Positions 11,831-24,742 are shown, counted from the first letter of the stretch. The stretch: DNA of 64,000 nucleotides from Lucifuga dentata (GCA_014773175.1 VXCM01002875.1:1-64000), one strand, 5' to 3'. Translations and numbers: made by a program. Notes: generated from the sequence alone by a model not told the origin.

Positions 11831-12545
11831 GGCTAGCAAGCGAAGGCCAGCCTTAAACCTTTCACGATGTGGCCTTTTAGAACTCGTGCACCGCTGTTCA
11901 CACTGAGTGAAAACATTGCTTGTTGTGATTACACTTTTCAAACATTAAAAATACTTAAGTCAGGTACAATAAAATAAAAACATTCATCGTCATCATAATT
12001 TACTGAAGGGATAAAAATGCAAACATCTTTTTCATTTCTTGTATGAGGATCTATTATACTCAGTCATACCAATCACCAAAATTTTATTTGAAAAACCAAA
12101 ACATATCTACTGGAGATTTTCTCTTTGATGCAGCTCCACGTCATGTTTTAGATGGTTATTAGAAAAAATATGCAAGTTTAATGACATTAAAATGGTGCTA
12201 AAACCAACCAAATTTTGATCAAAGAAGTTCTAATTAACATGCAATTAACACTGAAAATCTCTGCGTCTCAGGAACTGGCTCTGCTTTGATTGGCTCTCCA
12301 ACCTTGTCAGTGTAGATGGATTCAACACCCGATAAAAAAAAAACACTTAAAGAAAAATCTTGATACAAATCAACACATCCTGCATCCCTTTGGAATTTTC
12401 CTGCAATGAATTCCGCAACATAAACACTATCAATTTTCTCTGTGTTTTCAGGCGGAGGTCCAGACCCCATGGCCGAGGTCTGTTTGTGCCGTTTCTCCCA
12501 TCCTGCCCAGATTTGGCCACAAGTGTCTCCCACTTGGAAACAGGA
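11831..12545. other. Unannotated spacer
   Basis: Nothing recognised apart from AT-rich unique-looking sequence. Confidence 0.5.
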
Positions 12546-12666
12546 AGACGGCCTCTCTTTCTCTCTCACACAACCTCTCCTCTCTCTCTCTCTCTCTCTC
12601 TCTGCNAAGACGGCCTCTCTTTCTCTCTCACACAACCTCTCCTCTCTCTCTCTCTCTCTCTCTCTG
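12546..12666. repeat. (CT)n microsatellite duplicated around an n
   Basis: A CT run is preceded by AAGACGGCCTCTCTTTCTCT; the whole block is repeated after the n at 12606. The duplication is most simply two unmerged contig ends. Confidence 0.85.
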
Positions 12667-13390
12667 CTTCCCTCAGTTTGTCCCTGGACCTCTCCTGAGA
12701 CACGACTAGGGATGTGTCTCTTCTCAGGAATCTCTCCATTTAGACTGGAAGGTGGGGCTGAGTTCCAGCTGACTCCAAATCATTTTTCTTAGAAGGATTA
12801 CTGACTCAAGACCCAATGAAAGGCCTTTTCCCTTACATAATGGCGGGGTTAGCTTTTTCTAAAGCAGAAACACGTGCACTCAGAGATGAAGTGCAGACCT
12901 GATGTGGTGTCAGATGTCAGAGTTAAACCCTCCTGTAGTCCTGCGTCGGCCGTTTAAGTTTAAATGAGAGTAATGCAGTAGGTCATGTTCTCATTTTCAC
13001 AAAGTGGAAAATCACTGCTTACAAACAAAATCTTAACAGGAAGCTGTAAATGCTTCATAGAATTTGAGATGTCCTTCCCCCCAGTTAAAGGTCATCAATA
13101 TGTGTTCTGTTGTTCTTCAAAACAAACGTCTGAGCTTCTGTCAGCATCAGGACCCACAGTGCCACCTGCTGTGCTGTGGATTTACTTCTGCATGAACACG
13201 GCTGTCACTCCACTCTGAGCCATGAAGGACAAATACAATGCTGAAAAAGTTGCTTGTCAAATAAGGGTTTGCAGATGATTTGTGTGTGAGGGATGCAAAT
13301 ACTTCTCTGCAGGCTGAAAGCTTTTATACCGTACGTGAGGGTGAAAGAAATGCTGGAATTATTTGCTTATGTTGTAGTAGCATTACCACA
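12667..13390. other. Unannotated spacer
   Basis: No gene or repeat recognised. Confidence 0.5.
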
Positions 13391-13399
13391 ATGGAAAAA

Positions 13400-13690
13400 T
13401 ACACAACTAACACATACACAAAAGTACACAAGCAGAAGTTCTGCATTCAAACAAATCTTTGCAGTAAAGCACTCAAGCATCCAATCATCGGAAAAAAAAC
13501 TGATGATAATATTTTGAGTTTATCACGTGTTGTAAGTCATTAAATGAATGTGTTGAAGTCAAACACATTCAAAAAGTCAAAAGTAGAATATTTCCCAAAA
13601 TAGAATGAATCAAGTAAAGTACCAGGACCTCAAAAGATACTTGAGTAAATCTACTGTCCATTCAGTACAGATAAAAGAGCTTTTTGTTTC
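13400..13690. repeat. Possible remnant of an AGTAAAGTAC-type hAT repeat
   Basis: Words such as AAGTACACAAGCAGAAGTTC, CAAGTAAAGTACC and CTTGAGTAAAT resemble the element at 22734-23821. Very degenerate, with no ends visible. Confidence 0.3.
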
Positions 13691-13691
13691 A

Positions 13692-13905
13692 TTAAAGGAC
13701 CATACCATCCATTTTGTATGTTTGAGCCTAATATATTCAATTTTCATACATGTAACGTTACTAACAATCATTTCCCAAACTGGAATGGTGAATTAAAAAT
13801 GTTTTTCCTACCTTCCAGACCACCATTGGTTTCAGTTCATTCTGGTACGCTATTAAAATCAACTTGTTGATACTTGAAACTTCTTGGGATAGGTAATCCA
13901 TCATT
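13692..13905 (+). mobile_element. TTAA MITE, left half only
   Basis: TTAAAGGACCATACCATCC followed by about 210 bp of the family up to the GGGATAGGTAATCCATCA word, then unrelated sequence. Confidence 0.85.
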
Positions 13906-14013
13906 GCTTGTTTTGTCATTTAAATGTGTAGAAAGAAGGAGGAAGAGAGACAGACAGGCATTCTTCCATCAATTAATACAGTGAACATATCCAATTCAAA
14001 AGCTCTGAAGCCT

Positions 14014-14376
14014 TTAAAGGACTATACCATCCATTTTGCATGTTTGAGCCTAATATATTAAATTTTCATACAAAGGATAAAACTGTATTTCAGCTTTCCT
14101 GACATTTTGCTAAATCTCTTAATCTTTCAAAATCAAATATTCAAGTGATACACCCACCTTAAAAATCCATGTTTCTCCTGCTAATAGTTACACAGCCTTA
14201 TGAAGTCATGGTTCTTTAAATTTTTCCATAAAAGCAGGTCTTCTTTTGAGACTATATTCCCTGATGGAGACATACATTCACTCCACACTTTTATATTGTG
14301 CTTCAACGCTAACATTACAAAACTTCCAAACAAAAAAAAAAAACCAAAAAACAACCTGAATATACATCTTGTTTCA
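14014..14376 (-). mobile_element. TTAA MITE, partial, reverse orientation
   Basis: Begins TTAAAGGACTATACCATCC and continues with the right-hand half of the family in reverse up to CCTGAATATACATCTTGTTT. Part of the TIR is missing. Confidence 0.85.
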
Positions 14377-14576
14377 TAAAAACCAGAGGAAAACAACTAA
14401 AGCTTGATAGTTGAGCAGCTCTGCATGGTGTAGTAAGGTGAGGGGTCTGAGGGGGGCAGTGTTGGATCTCTTGGTTTGGTCTGAGACGAGTGGAAGGAGA
14501 GGAGATTTGAGAGCAGAAAACCTCACTTCTGCAGCTCTGCGAGAACATTAACATTTCTTTCTCTGCCCTTCATTTC

Positions 14577-14780
14577 TGACATTTAAATTAGTGCTCGATC
14601 ATTTCCTAATTAGCCAGCTTAATGATGAACTCGACATTTATTCACAAAGTTATCAAAGGCAATGTCATCAGCTGCACGCCGGCCGTGAAGCCGCTCTCAC
14701 TGCTTTAATTGTGCTAATTACAATTAGTGGGAAGGCGACATCTTCAGCTCTTCTTAAAATAGAAGCCATGACTCAGTAAA
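14577..14780. promoter_or_regulatory. Candidate conserved non-coding element
   Basis: Complex, non-repetitive sequence with several homeodomain-like cores (TCCTAATTAGCC, GTGCTAATTACAATTAG), an E-box-like CATCAGCTGC and no coding frame. It stands out from the simple-repeat background. Conservation is not testable from one sequence. Confidence 0.3.
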
Positions 14781-14829
14781 CTTCCAGCAAGGAAAAAAAA
14801 GAATACATTAAGAGCTAAATAAAACACTC

Positions 14830-14831
<2 letters not shown>

Positions 14832-14888
<57 letters not shown>
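14832..14888. repeat. (TG)n microsatellite
   Basis: About 28 TG units. Confidence 0.95.
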
Positions 14889-14889
<1 letters not shown>

Positions 14890-14979
14890 TCGGGGGAGGG
14901 GCACGTGCTCCAGCATTACACAAAAACTATGTTGCTGTGCACACTGAGTGAAAACATGCCATTTTTAGGTACTGTCTCT

Positions 14980-15080
14980 TTAAAGGATTATACCAGTGAT
15001 TTTGCATGTTTGAGCCAAATAAATACCACCTTCATACACGTTAGGTTACTGACAACAGTTTTCCAAAAAAAAAAGGGGAA
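14980..15080 (+). mobile_element. Fragment of the older TTAA MITE subfamily
   Basis: TTAAAGGATTATACCAGTG then GAGCCAAATAAATACC, sharing the AATAAATAC variant with the copy at 1254. Confidence 0.6.
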
Positions 15081-15268
15081 AAAAAGTTGTTGTTTTGGGA
15101 AAAACTCCAGGCTTTATCGGAAGTTTGACAGTTGTGCTCACCTCACGTAGAGGTCAAGGAAGAAGATTGATGGTTTAGTCCTCCATGGAAGACAAATGCT
15201 AAAGAAATTAGTTTGATAAAAATTTATTAATGCTGGCAGAACGGAACATCATAAACAACCATCTAGAG

Positions 15269-15390
15269 CAGGGATGGGCAACTTTGATGAGGACGGAGGC
15301 CAATAAAATTTCATTCTCATGGCCAAAGGGCGACACATCCCCCCTGCTGGGATGCTTCCTGTTGTCACTTCTTCATTACAGCACTTGAAT
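15269..15390 (+). mobile_element. Left end of a hAT-like element
   Basis: CAGGGATGGGCAACTTTGAT is a typical hAT terminal word. It is followed by about 100 bp and then a MITE fragment, with no matching right end found. Confidence 0.45.
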
Positions 15391-15464
15391 GAACCACTCA
15401 GAAGCACTGAGTGGTTCATTCACTCCACACTTTTTATTGCACTTAAATGCTAAAATTACATAAC

Positions 15465-15519
<55 letters not shown>

Positions 15520-15650
15520 NAGGTAGGAAAAACATTTTTAATTCACCGTTCCAGTAGTATGCTTTGGGAAATGATTGTCAGTAACGTTGTATGTATGAAA
15601 ACTGAATATATTAGGCTCAAACATGCAAAATGCACGGTATGGTCCTTTTA
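15391..15650 (-). mobile_element. TTAA MITE, partial, with poly-A/n gap
   Basis: Starts in a small hairpin (AATGAACCACTCA, 7-base loop, inverted copy), then family interior in reverse, a long A run ending at an n (15520), then the half ending CACGGTATGGTCCTTTTA. Confidence 0.8.
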
Positions 15651-15848
15651 CCTGAATTAAATGTGACATTTTGTACAGATTATATGGTAGAATGCATTAA
15701 TTTAATTTATTATTATGATTAGTAGGCATGTTATCATTCATATCTGTGGGTTAAATGAAGACTTTTAAGCATCCCAGCAGGTCTAAATGCTATTCTACAG
15801 CTTTTACATCCCAATTAGAGTAAATTTATGGGATGAACTCAATACTTA

Positions 15849-15882
<34 letters not shown>

Positions 15883-16430
15883 GTAGTAATGATTTGCCAA
15901 GAAAACGATGTCATTTAAATATACCACAGCACAAAATAAAGGCCAGCGGCAGCGAGGCTGCAGTTTAACTCTGTATGCAACAAACTGGGGTGAGAAAAAT
16001 AGATTCTCTACAATGTAAAACACAGATGAGCTCAATAAATCCCGTCAAAATTTCATTTTCCATCCCTTAAATCAGCAGTGATTACAGGTGTCTCCTCCAT
16101 TATCCATTCAGTCATCTCACACAATGAGAGGGGGAAATGAAATCAGACCACATTATGCTGGAGGTAGAAAAACAATCATCAAAATTCAGACACACTGAGG
16201 TTACACTGGAAAATGAGTCATTCATTCATTTCTCATCCAGCTTTTTAAAATGCATAGACAGGACAAAACACATTCAATGATGTCAGTAGATTTATGAATA
16301 ATATGAGTGTCATCATTTGACATTAAAACAGAAAATCCTGGCATGTTTTGAGATTCTTGACATGAGGATTTTTTATTTTTTATTTTATTTTTTTTTGTCA
16401 TCCGTGGTCTTTGAATAGGAGATTATAAAA
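15651..16430. other. Unannotated AT-rich spacer
   Basis: A poly-T run lies at 15856-15882. Nothing else recognised. Confidence 0.5.
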
Positions 16431-16439
16431 CATTATGTG

Positions 16440-17000
16440 CATGAGGAATGTATTCCCTCAGCTATATCGCTGCTTCTGAAACTCCTCTTAATATTGCATC
16501 ATTCAGCGATGCTTTGGCTTTGAAAGATTTAACAAAGAGAATTTGAATTTTATAAAACCTGATCTCTACCCCAACAACTGTCACTTTTATGAGTTATGTA
16601 TTTGTTCCTCTGCATTTTGTCATTAATTTTGCATTGTGGCAATCTAAAAAAGAAATCTTAAAAGCTTGGTGGTACTTAATGATGCCAATAAGATGACAAT
16701 AAACCAACTTATTCATATAGAAGTGCAGCTCTTCAAAATAACGAGGAGAACTCTAAATTAACTCATCAATTTTTAATTTGCACTTTGAGGAGGCGGTCAT
16801 ATCTCCCACGTTTACACTAATGGGATTGATTATCACAATCAAATATTCCTGCCTTTGTGATTTGAATTATAATTGCTACAGGCCACTAATTTGATCAACT
16901 AGCTGACAGGCAGCAGATGTGTTTTTCCCTCCATTTCAGCATCATAATTGTTATATAATCTGCCATATAGAGTCTTTTATAGAAAGTACAATTTTACTAA
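16440..17000. promoter_or_regulatory. Candidate conserved non-coding element
   Basis: Long non-repetitive stretch with words such as GGGATTGATTATCACAATC, GAATTATAATTGCTAC and CATCAATTTTTAATTTGC. There is no open frame and no transposon similarity. The density of TAAT and TGATTNAT-like sites suggests regulatory DNA; this is inference only. Confidence 0.3.
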
Positions 17001-17182
17001 TAATGAATATAAACTGATAAAACCAGCATATATAAAAAAAAAAAAGACTGAGTGTGAAAATGTGAGGCATGATTTAAGGGGTTAAAGTTAATGTCCTTTC
17101 TATTTTCAGGAATATTATGTGTTACTTTTTGTTTCATCACGGTTTCCTTACACATCATGTTATGTCATGGTGAAAGAGATAA

Positions 17183-17188
<6 letters not shown>

Positions 17189-17231
<43 letters not shown>
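17189..17231. repeat. (GA)n microsatellite in a purine-rich tract
   Basis: About 20 GA units followed by purine-rich sequence to about 17310. Confidence 0.95.
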
Positions 17232-17429
17232 CAAAAGAGAAAAAAAAAGGAAAGAAGAAAATAAGAGGGACTGCGAAAGAGACAAACAAGAGAAGAGGGA
17301 ACAAGAGGAAGACCATTCATGTGACCTGTCTACCATAAAACCCTCATCTTCATCTCCATTCAGCACTTAGTCTCTGGCATTAAAAGAGCTTCTTTCAGAG
17401 GCTTTGGACCAATTTTCCCCAGTGTCATT

Positions 17430-18746
17430 AGATAACTACAGATGAACGGTATGTTCACTTAAATAGCACAAAATCAGACTTAATGAAAACAAGTTATGGT
17501 GTACCACAGGGGTCAATTTTGGGGCCCAAACATTTTATTTTATAGATAAATGACTTCTGTAATATTTCTCCTATTTTGAAAAATATCTTGTTCGCTGATG
17601 GTGCAACTCTGTTCTGTTTTCTGGAAAAACTTAAGCAACGCCTTGAAGCAAGCTGAATAACATTTACATCGAGTTAAAAATTGGTTTGACATGAATAAGT
17701 TATCAATGAATCATGCAAAAACTAAGTTTCTGATTTTTAGTAAACGATCTCTAAACACTGACATGACATTACATATTGACAATACAGAAATAGAAAGAGT
17801 GGAGGAAATTAAATTTCTGGGGGTCTTAATAGATAATAAGTTAAACTGGAAAGCACATATAAACTACATTAAATCCAAGACTGTAAAATCTATAGCCATT
17901 CTTTATAAGGTTATAGATGTACTAAATGAAAAGGNCACATATAAACTACATTAAATCCAAGACTGTAAAATCTATAGCCATTCTTTATAAGGTTATAGAT
18001 GTACTAAATGAAAAGGTATTAACTCTGTATAATTCCATTATTGTTCCATATATGAACTATTGTGTTGCTGTCTGAGGGAATACATTCATTACATTCACCA
18101 AGCTACTATTTGTCCTCCAAAAGAGCCATAAGAATTATAACTGGATGTAAAAGTAGAGCTCCATCAAATCCTCTATTTTATAAACTTCAAATGTTAACAT
18201 TTTCTGATATTGTAAATTGTAATGTTGGACAAATTATGTTTCTAGCTCACAATCAAGAACTACCAATAAATATTTAACAAATGTTTAAAGAACCAAAGTC
18301 ATTATGATCTTAGAGAAGTTTGTATGTTTGACATTCCAAAACTTAGAACAGAAAGAAAAAGAAGAAGTGTATCTGTGACTGGTGTTAATATCTGGAACAA
18401 GATGGAAAAAGAAATTAAATTATGTCAAACTCTTAAAAAAAATTTAAATGGATGTTTAAAATCAATGCAAGTAAGAAATACAAAGAAATTCTGTGAATGA
18501 CTTTTGAAATCATGATTGTGTGTATATATGTATGCATGTATGTGTGTGTATATAGCTATATAAATGTAGTGTTTTCTTTATTTATTATGGTGAAGATGGC
18601 ACAATGGATTAGTGGTCAGAGACTTTTATTCTTAAACGTGGTATGTGAGAAGAGTCGGCTTAAAATAAGCTTCATCTTCAGCCTACACCTTTTGTACAAT
18701 CTTGAATGTCGAACGACCGAACTAAATAGAAGAAGAAAAAAAAAGA
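17430..18746 (+). mobile_element. L2/CR1-type LINE fragment (3' half of reverse transcriptase)
   Basis: Remnant of a non-LTR retrotransposon ORF2. The reverse-transcriptase block GVPQGSILGP is readable near 17497-17526. The catalytic motif near 17590 reads FADG where FADD is expected, and a stop falls within the LYINDF region, so it is dead. A frame at 17691-17954 carries the post-catalytic block with IKFLGVLIDNKLNWKAH. After a single n at 17935, a 65-bp block repeats (assembly overlap). A further frame at 18062-18277 has SSKRAIRIITG and NPLFYKLQML, typical of the C-terminal part of L2-like ORF2. The end near 18746 is an A-rich tail. The upstream endonuclease half is absent, as expected for a 5'-truncated insertion. 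Confidence 0.85.
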
Positions 18747-19960
18747 TAAAACTTGAAGATAAGCAGCTACATGAAAACAGGTAGGAAATGACTCTATATG
18801 CTGCAGTGTGAAACACTTCCAGTGTATCAGGGGTCAGGGGTCACATATGTTTGTATTAATGGCCTCATGGGGACTTTGTATTGATTACATCTGTCAAATT
18901 CAACCCACACTATAAAGCTACTGCTATAAATCTGTAAGATAAAGCAGATTTAGCCAATAAACAAACACTGAACTGGAAGTTTATCAAGCAGCATCGTCTT
19001 TGACCTTCAAAAGTACTCAAGATAAATGTAATTTTTGGGTGAGGAACAGCACCCTCTTCCTGTTCTGCAGAGCAAATCAGCAGATTTCCCACCCAATCTG
19101 ACTAAGTGGGATGCAATGCAAAGACCAGACGCACACATGAATTTCCACACACACACACACACTTACATATACAGATGACTGCCCACAAGAAGTATATGCC
19201 CCCCATCCTAAAAAAAAAAAAAAAAANAAAAAAAAAAAAAAAAATACAAAGTACAAGGTAAGAAATATGAATAAACAAGGCAAAGAATATAAAATAAAAC
19301 CCCCAAATCAATGCTTGTTGTTTTTGAATCACACCAATATTTCTTCTGATACGGTCACAAGAATAAATACTTAGTACAGCTGGTGCTTTTCTGAGTGTGT
19401 GTGTGTGTGTGCATGTAGCTGTGCTTCCATAGGTAGCTTCTGGATGTGTATTACCTTCTCTGGGGATCTTTGGAGTGCCTGGTCTATGAATTAACATAAA
19501 GATAGGACTGTATTTCGGAGGTCAGGGAGACAAAGAATGAGCCGTAACACCCACACAGCATCAAGGTGCATTAGAGGAGCTACACACACATCACAACTCA
19601 GCAGCTGTGGAGCCACAGAGAGGAAGCGAGGAGTCATCAGCGTGTGATTGAAGACACAAAACAAGGCCGTAACACTTTAACCTCGCTGTCTCATACCAAA
19701 ATTGTTTCAGCTTATTCCTCCAGTGAAGCCACACTCCACATGAATTTTATTCATCTCATTATACGCCAGATATTTTGGTCTTGTAGCACTGAAGTACACA
19801 GGCGTCTCTCGGATGTTAAGGGGTGAATTTGAAGTTGTTGTCTCATCACATTTTCTGCCTCGAATTGCATAAAAGCATGTCAGACAGAATTTAACTAAAA
19901 GTCAAAGATCTTTATGTGCACAGCTACATTCAGGTTTAGCATTAGCTATATAGCTAGGAT
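18747..19960. other. Unannotated spacer
   Basis: A poly-A/n run lies at 19210-19244 and short (CA)n/(TG)n runs at 19147-19162 and 19396-19412. No supported gene. Confidence 0.5.
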
Positions 19961-19969
19961 TAGCTATAT

Positions 19970-20375
19970 ACTTGAAACGTTCTTGGGATAGGTAATCCAT
20001 CATCGCCAACAAGACGTGTATTCAGGTTTTTTTTTTTAGAAGTTTCATAATTTTAGCATTTAAGCGAAATAAAAAGCGCAGAGTGAATGTATGCCTCCAC
20101 CGGGGAATATAGTCCCAAAAGAAGACCTGCGTTTATGGAAAAATTTAAAGGACCATGACTTCATAAGGCTGTGTAACTATTAGCAGGAGAAACATGGATT
20201 TTTAAGGTGGGTGTATCACTTGAATATTTGATTTTGAAAGATTAAGAGATTTTGCAAAATATCAGGAAAGCTGAAATACGGTTTTATCCTTTGGGAAATG
20301 ATTGTCAGTAATGTAACGTATGAAAATTGAATATATTAGACTCAAACATGAAAAATAGCTGGTATGGTCCTTTAA
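19970..20375 (+). mobile_element. TTAA MITE, left-truncated
   Basis: Begins inside the family at CTTGAAACGTTCTTGGGATA and runs to the right terminus GGTATGGTCCTTTAA. The left TIR is missing. Confidence 0.88.
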
Positions 20376-20379
20376 AGGC

Positions 20380-20383
<4 letters not shown>

Positions 20384-20431
<48 letters not shown>
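20384..20431. repeat. Poly-T run
   Basis: About 47 consecutive T directly right of a MITE. Confidence 0.95.
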
Positions 20432-21502
20432 CATAAAATGTCTTCTATCAAAGCAGATTTCTTTGGGCTGAATGATAATCAAAGGTTAGATTTGTGTTTT
20501 AGAAATGGAAGCTTTTTTATTGCAGATTTTCTTGTAAAGCCTGGGACAGAAGACAAAGTTCTGTATAAGTTGTAAAGTTTTTGTACTACGCTAATTTCCT
20601 TGATGTTGTCACGGTTTATTTAGACATTTTCCTTTGTTTCAACACTGAAACAATGTATTTGGTGTCTGAAAAGTCCATGTGGGCACTTTGTGCATGACAC
20701 AAATAAAAATAAAAATGAAAAAAAATCAATGTACATAAAGTTAGAATTTTTATTTTTTTTTTAAGACTGATTTGAACTTAGGGTAAACAGCAATTTCTTG
20801 CATGATGTGTGCATATTCATTAACTGGTGTGCGTAACGGGAGGTGTTTCTGTATGTCAGCATGTTCTCATTATCCTTGGTGACATTGTAGTTACCTGTAA
20901 AAAACAAACAAGCGGTATGGAACATATGGCTGCTGTATGGGAGGTAATGAACTACCAGCCAGAACCCTGCAGCTGCTCTCTGCTCACTTCCACGCTGCCG
21001 AACAAATACAGTCAGTCTACAGCCATTTTCTCCTGAGATGAGATGAGTTAGGTATTGATTTGTCATTATTCACACATCAAGGACACAACAAAAGCTGAAG
21101 GAAGCATTCTCCACCCATTTCACAGGACATAGACAAATACACATACATTCCACGTCTGCTGTGACTCCTGAAAAGAGCCCACAGGTCTTTAATCAAACGG
21201 CAGCCAACACAAAGGATTCTCAGTATTCTAGCTGGAGCAAGAAGATGGATGCAGTTACATTTATTCTCCTGTAAAAGCAGATTGCTATTCTAAACATGTC
21301 TGTGAGGAACAGAAATAATGTCTTGGAGAGGAGAAACCCCTGCAAATCTTGCTAAAGTAGCCTGCAGCATAGAGCAGAGAGCTTATGAGCAGATGGTTGC
21401 TAGTTTAAATGGCGGAAAAGATGCTAAAATGTGTGTGAACAAACTGCAGGAGTAAATCTCTCCCTGTCATCAGCATCCTGCCAAGCTGCTCGTGAGACCG
21501 TT

Positions 21503-21538
<36 letters not shown>

Positions 21539-22725
21539 ATGCTGCTCACTGGACTTCAGGACAGCATAACTTAAAATAGCAGCTGTGGTCCATTTGAGGG
21601 TACCCCTCCTTCAAAAGACAGGCTGTGGTCATGTGACTTCTGGAGGGCTGAATGTTGCTAGGCTACACGATGCCCAAATGACCGTCTACAGGTGTGTGCA
21701 GCAAACAAGGGATTTTGGGAAAAACTGTGGGGATACAGAGGTTGGGTCCTCCAAATTCAGGCCATGTTTCAGCCATATTTGGATGTGCCCCCATAATGGT
21801 ACGTGCCCTGTTGTCCTTCTGAGGCTGGATTTTACTCCAGGTGGACATGGATAGCATGGTGGTCAGGCGTCTGCGTGCATGGATGTGTTCCAGACGTGTA
21901 CTAGAAAACAAAACGATGACACAAAAACAAGAGCTTATGTGTTGTAGTTAGCCGAACAAGAGACAAAGAGCTTGCAAAGTTAGAAAATAGTGTGTGTGAC
22001 TGTATCATTGCTTTTTACGATTAAAAATCAGTCTCATGGATACTTCCATTACTGCTTGCACACATTTCCACCTCTTCCAACTGTCTGGGTGACTCCTCTC
22101 CAAAAATATGAACACATTTGGCTGATTTAAAAATGTCGTAAAGGTTTCGGGTAATGATCAATTTCCTCATACAATTTCTTCTATTTAGCTTTTGTTAGCA
22201 TGTGCAATTAGCTTAGCATGCTTAGATGAGGACAAGTCCTTATTACAGTCACAAAATCTGGGAGTTGCATTCCGCTCCACTGGCATGAAACGTATAATCT
22301 GGTTTTTCTGATATATTTGGACTTAAAATGCAGTCTTTAAAGGAGGCAGCCCAAGAATTGTGAAGTTGGAGATGGAGGAATCTCTCAGCTTCTTACATCA
22401 GGTAGAGAAGACAGAATATCCTTTCAATCCATTCATGAGAAAACTGCAGTCAGACAAGCACACAGAACACTGAGGGATCCCTCATCTAATCTCATCATGT
22501 TTTGTATCATGAGTATGAACTGCTGCCCTCTGCTAGACGATACAGAGTAAGCAAATGTAAAACCAGTCATCTCAGGCTTTCATTTGTTCCCACCTCTATA
22601 AGACTGCTGAACAAATCATTTGAATCCATTCATATTTAAAATGTGTAACTTTTGGCTGTAACCTACGCTTGGTGATTGTTGACTATGGTTGTCTCGCACA
22701 ATTTGAATGTGAATTAAGTGTAACA
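20432..22725. other. Unannotated spacer
   Basis: A (CA)n run lies at 21506-21535. Frames at 20761-21066, 21585-21854 and 21663-21911 are short, overlap on both strands and show no recognisable domain. No RNA gene recognised. Confidence 0.5.
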
Positions 22726-22733
22726 TTATAAAC

Positions 22734-23821
22734 CAGAAGTGTGTAGAGTAGCCAGAAACTGTACTCAAGTAAAAGTATTGTTACTTTATGATAATACTGA
22801 CTCAAGTATAAGAGTTGTCACCAAAATAATGACTTCGTGAGAGTAATAAAGTATCTATAAAAAGATTACTTGAGTAGTGAGTAACTTTGATCAAGCTTAT
22901 TCTTTGGAATAATCAACAAGCTATAAAGTGCTCGTCTGAGGAAAAAAAAAGCAAAGAATCCACATGTAGCTTCTAATACAATCCAAATCATATAAATAAA
23001 CAGTAGACTAATAAATCCACATAACAAATCATGACAATTCTGGCTCCAAGACAGTTAGCTAGGTTAGCTTCATGAATTTACTCAGAACAGGAAAACTTGA
23101 GTTAGCATTAGCAGCAGGTAGTTAAGACATTTCGCTAGGTTAGCTTCATGAATTTGCTCAAAATAGAACATGAAAACTTGAGTTAGCATTAGCATCAGCA
23201 GCCAGTTAAGGTTAAGTAGCTAATGTTGCAGGTTACTGCCACACATTTCCTCAAGTTCCATGTTGATTCTTAAAAGCTGAAATGTCACATTTTTAGCGAG
23301 ACAAAGACGCAACACGTTATGTAGCTGTTGGTTTTAGAGGGGGANGAAGTGTATGGCCAGATGAAAATGCCAATGATGCCGGGGGCAAATGTGTTAGAAT
23401 CCATTTTTCATCTAAGCACCAAGAAAATTATGAAAGAAAAAAATGGTGTTTGCTTATATTGTGCAGTGCAAAGGCCAAGCCCACCTATCACCTCTCCCCT
23501 CGTTGTCATGGAGATGATGGGACGACTGTGATTGGACCAAACCAAAGCAGCAGTCAGATATTTGGTTTCACTTTCTTCGGGGGAGAAAGCAGAGAATTTT
23601 GACTTATTGCATTGGTGCGATGTCTCACATAATACAAATAACAAAGTAACGCAAAGAGTGCAACTAAATGTAACGGAGTAAAAGTAAATTTTTTCCTTCA
23701 TAAATATACTCATATGAGTTAAAAAGTCTCCTGCAATAAAACCACTCAGTAAAGTACATTTTGTGAAAAAAGTTACTTAAGTAAATGTAACATGAATGGA
23801 AAGCGTTACTAGCCACCTCTG
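22734..23821. mobile_element. hAT-like non-autonomous element (AGTAA-rich family)
   Basis: Left end CAGAAGTGTGTAGAGTAGCC and right end GCTAGCCACCTCTG-like inverted terminus (CTAGCCACCTCTG). The flanking octamers TTATAAAC (22726-22733) and TTATTCAC (23822-23829) match at 6 of 8 positions, an aged 8-bp target duplication as made by hAT transposases. Ends are rich in AAGTAAAAGT and GTAAATGTAAC words familiar from fish repeats. Inside is an imperfect tandem pair of about 80 bp (23050-23128, 23131-23215) built on GCTAGGTTAGCTTCATGAAT. A single n lies at 23345. No transposase. Confidence 0.7.
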
Positions 23822-24739
23822 TTATTCACTTAGCCAGTTTGACTGTAACTATTATGGATACTGCCTCCTTTCGCATTTTATTTTGGCGTTATTTACAGCT
23901 TTTAACTGTGTGTTACTGGTTTTATGAATTGTATGTATGCTCTTATGCACTTGTGCACTATGTTATATGCCTTTATGTTGTACGTGTATTCACTTTTATG
24001 CAGCTTACACACTTGAGCCCAAGACAAATTTCCCCTTGGGACAATAAATCCCATCCCATCCCAATCTATGTTCCCTAAACCCAACCTTCCTCGGTGGTCC
24101 AAAGATTCTCACAGCTAGTAATGTACCTGGACAAGATAAACTATTGCCATTGTAGAAAAGTGACCTTGATGTGATGGGATCAAATCATAAAGACTCCAGA
24201 GAAAGAGAAGACAGTCCCACAGGACAAGCTGAACCCGGAACTTCACACTCTTCCACTCACTTTCATCACTTTGTTGTATCTTTCATCTTTGTTCTCTGGA
24301 TGGAAAGCAGACAAAAGAGCCTGGAAGCCTTCAGTCAGATACTTTGAATTTATGGACAACAAAAAAACTCTTTTTTTCCCTCTTTATTTGTACCACTTTT
24401 TGACAGTCCAAGGCTTGAATTCTGTAAATCTTTAAACAGCTTTCCCTTTGTTAAGCCTCCTCGGCTTGTGATTTGCTTTCCCCTGAGCATTTCTCTGTGT
24501 TTACTCTTACTTTTTGTGTCTGGATGTGTAGAAATGTGGGTAAATGAGAGCACATGGAAGATATATGAGGTCTGGGTATGACTTTATGAACTGTCTCTGA
24601 CATATTCAGTCTGTATGGAGCCTGGATGCCGCCGGATGCTGGAGCAGCAGGCTGCCTGCTACAGGTGCAGCTAATTGAGTTAATGAAGAAGCTGCTGATA
24701 AAACTATTAATTTATTTATTTTTTTAATCTCTACATGAA
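23822..24739. other. Unannotated spacer
   Basis: It contains a TTGGGACAATAAATCCCATC word near 24030, seen as a 3' end in fish retroposons, but no clear element. No supported gene. Confidence 0.45.
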
Positions 24740-24742
24740 TTA

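Noticed and set aside
12234..12792. Overlapping frames with Ser/Leu or Glu/Arg runs
   Set aside because: They come from the (CT)n microsatellite and its false duplication at n.
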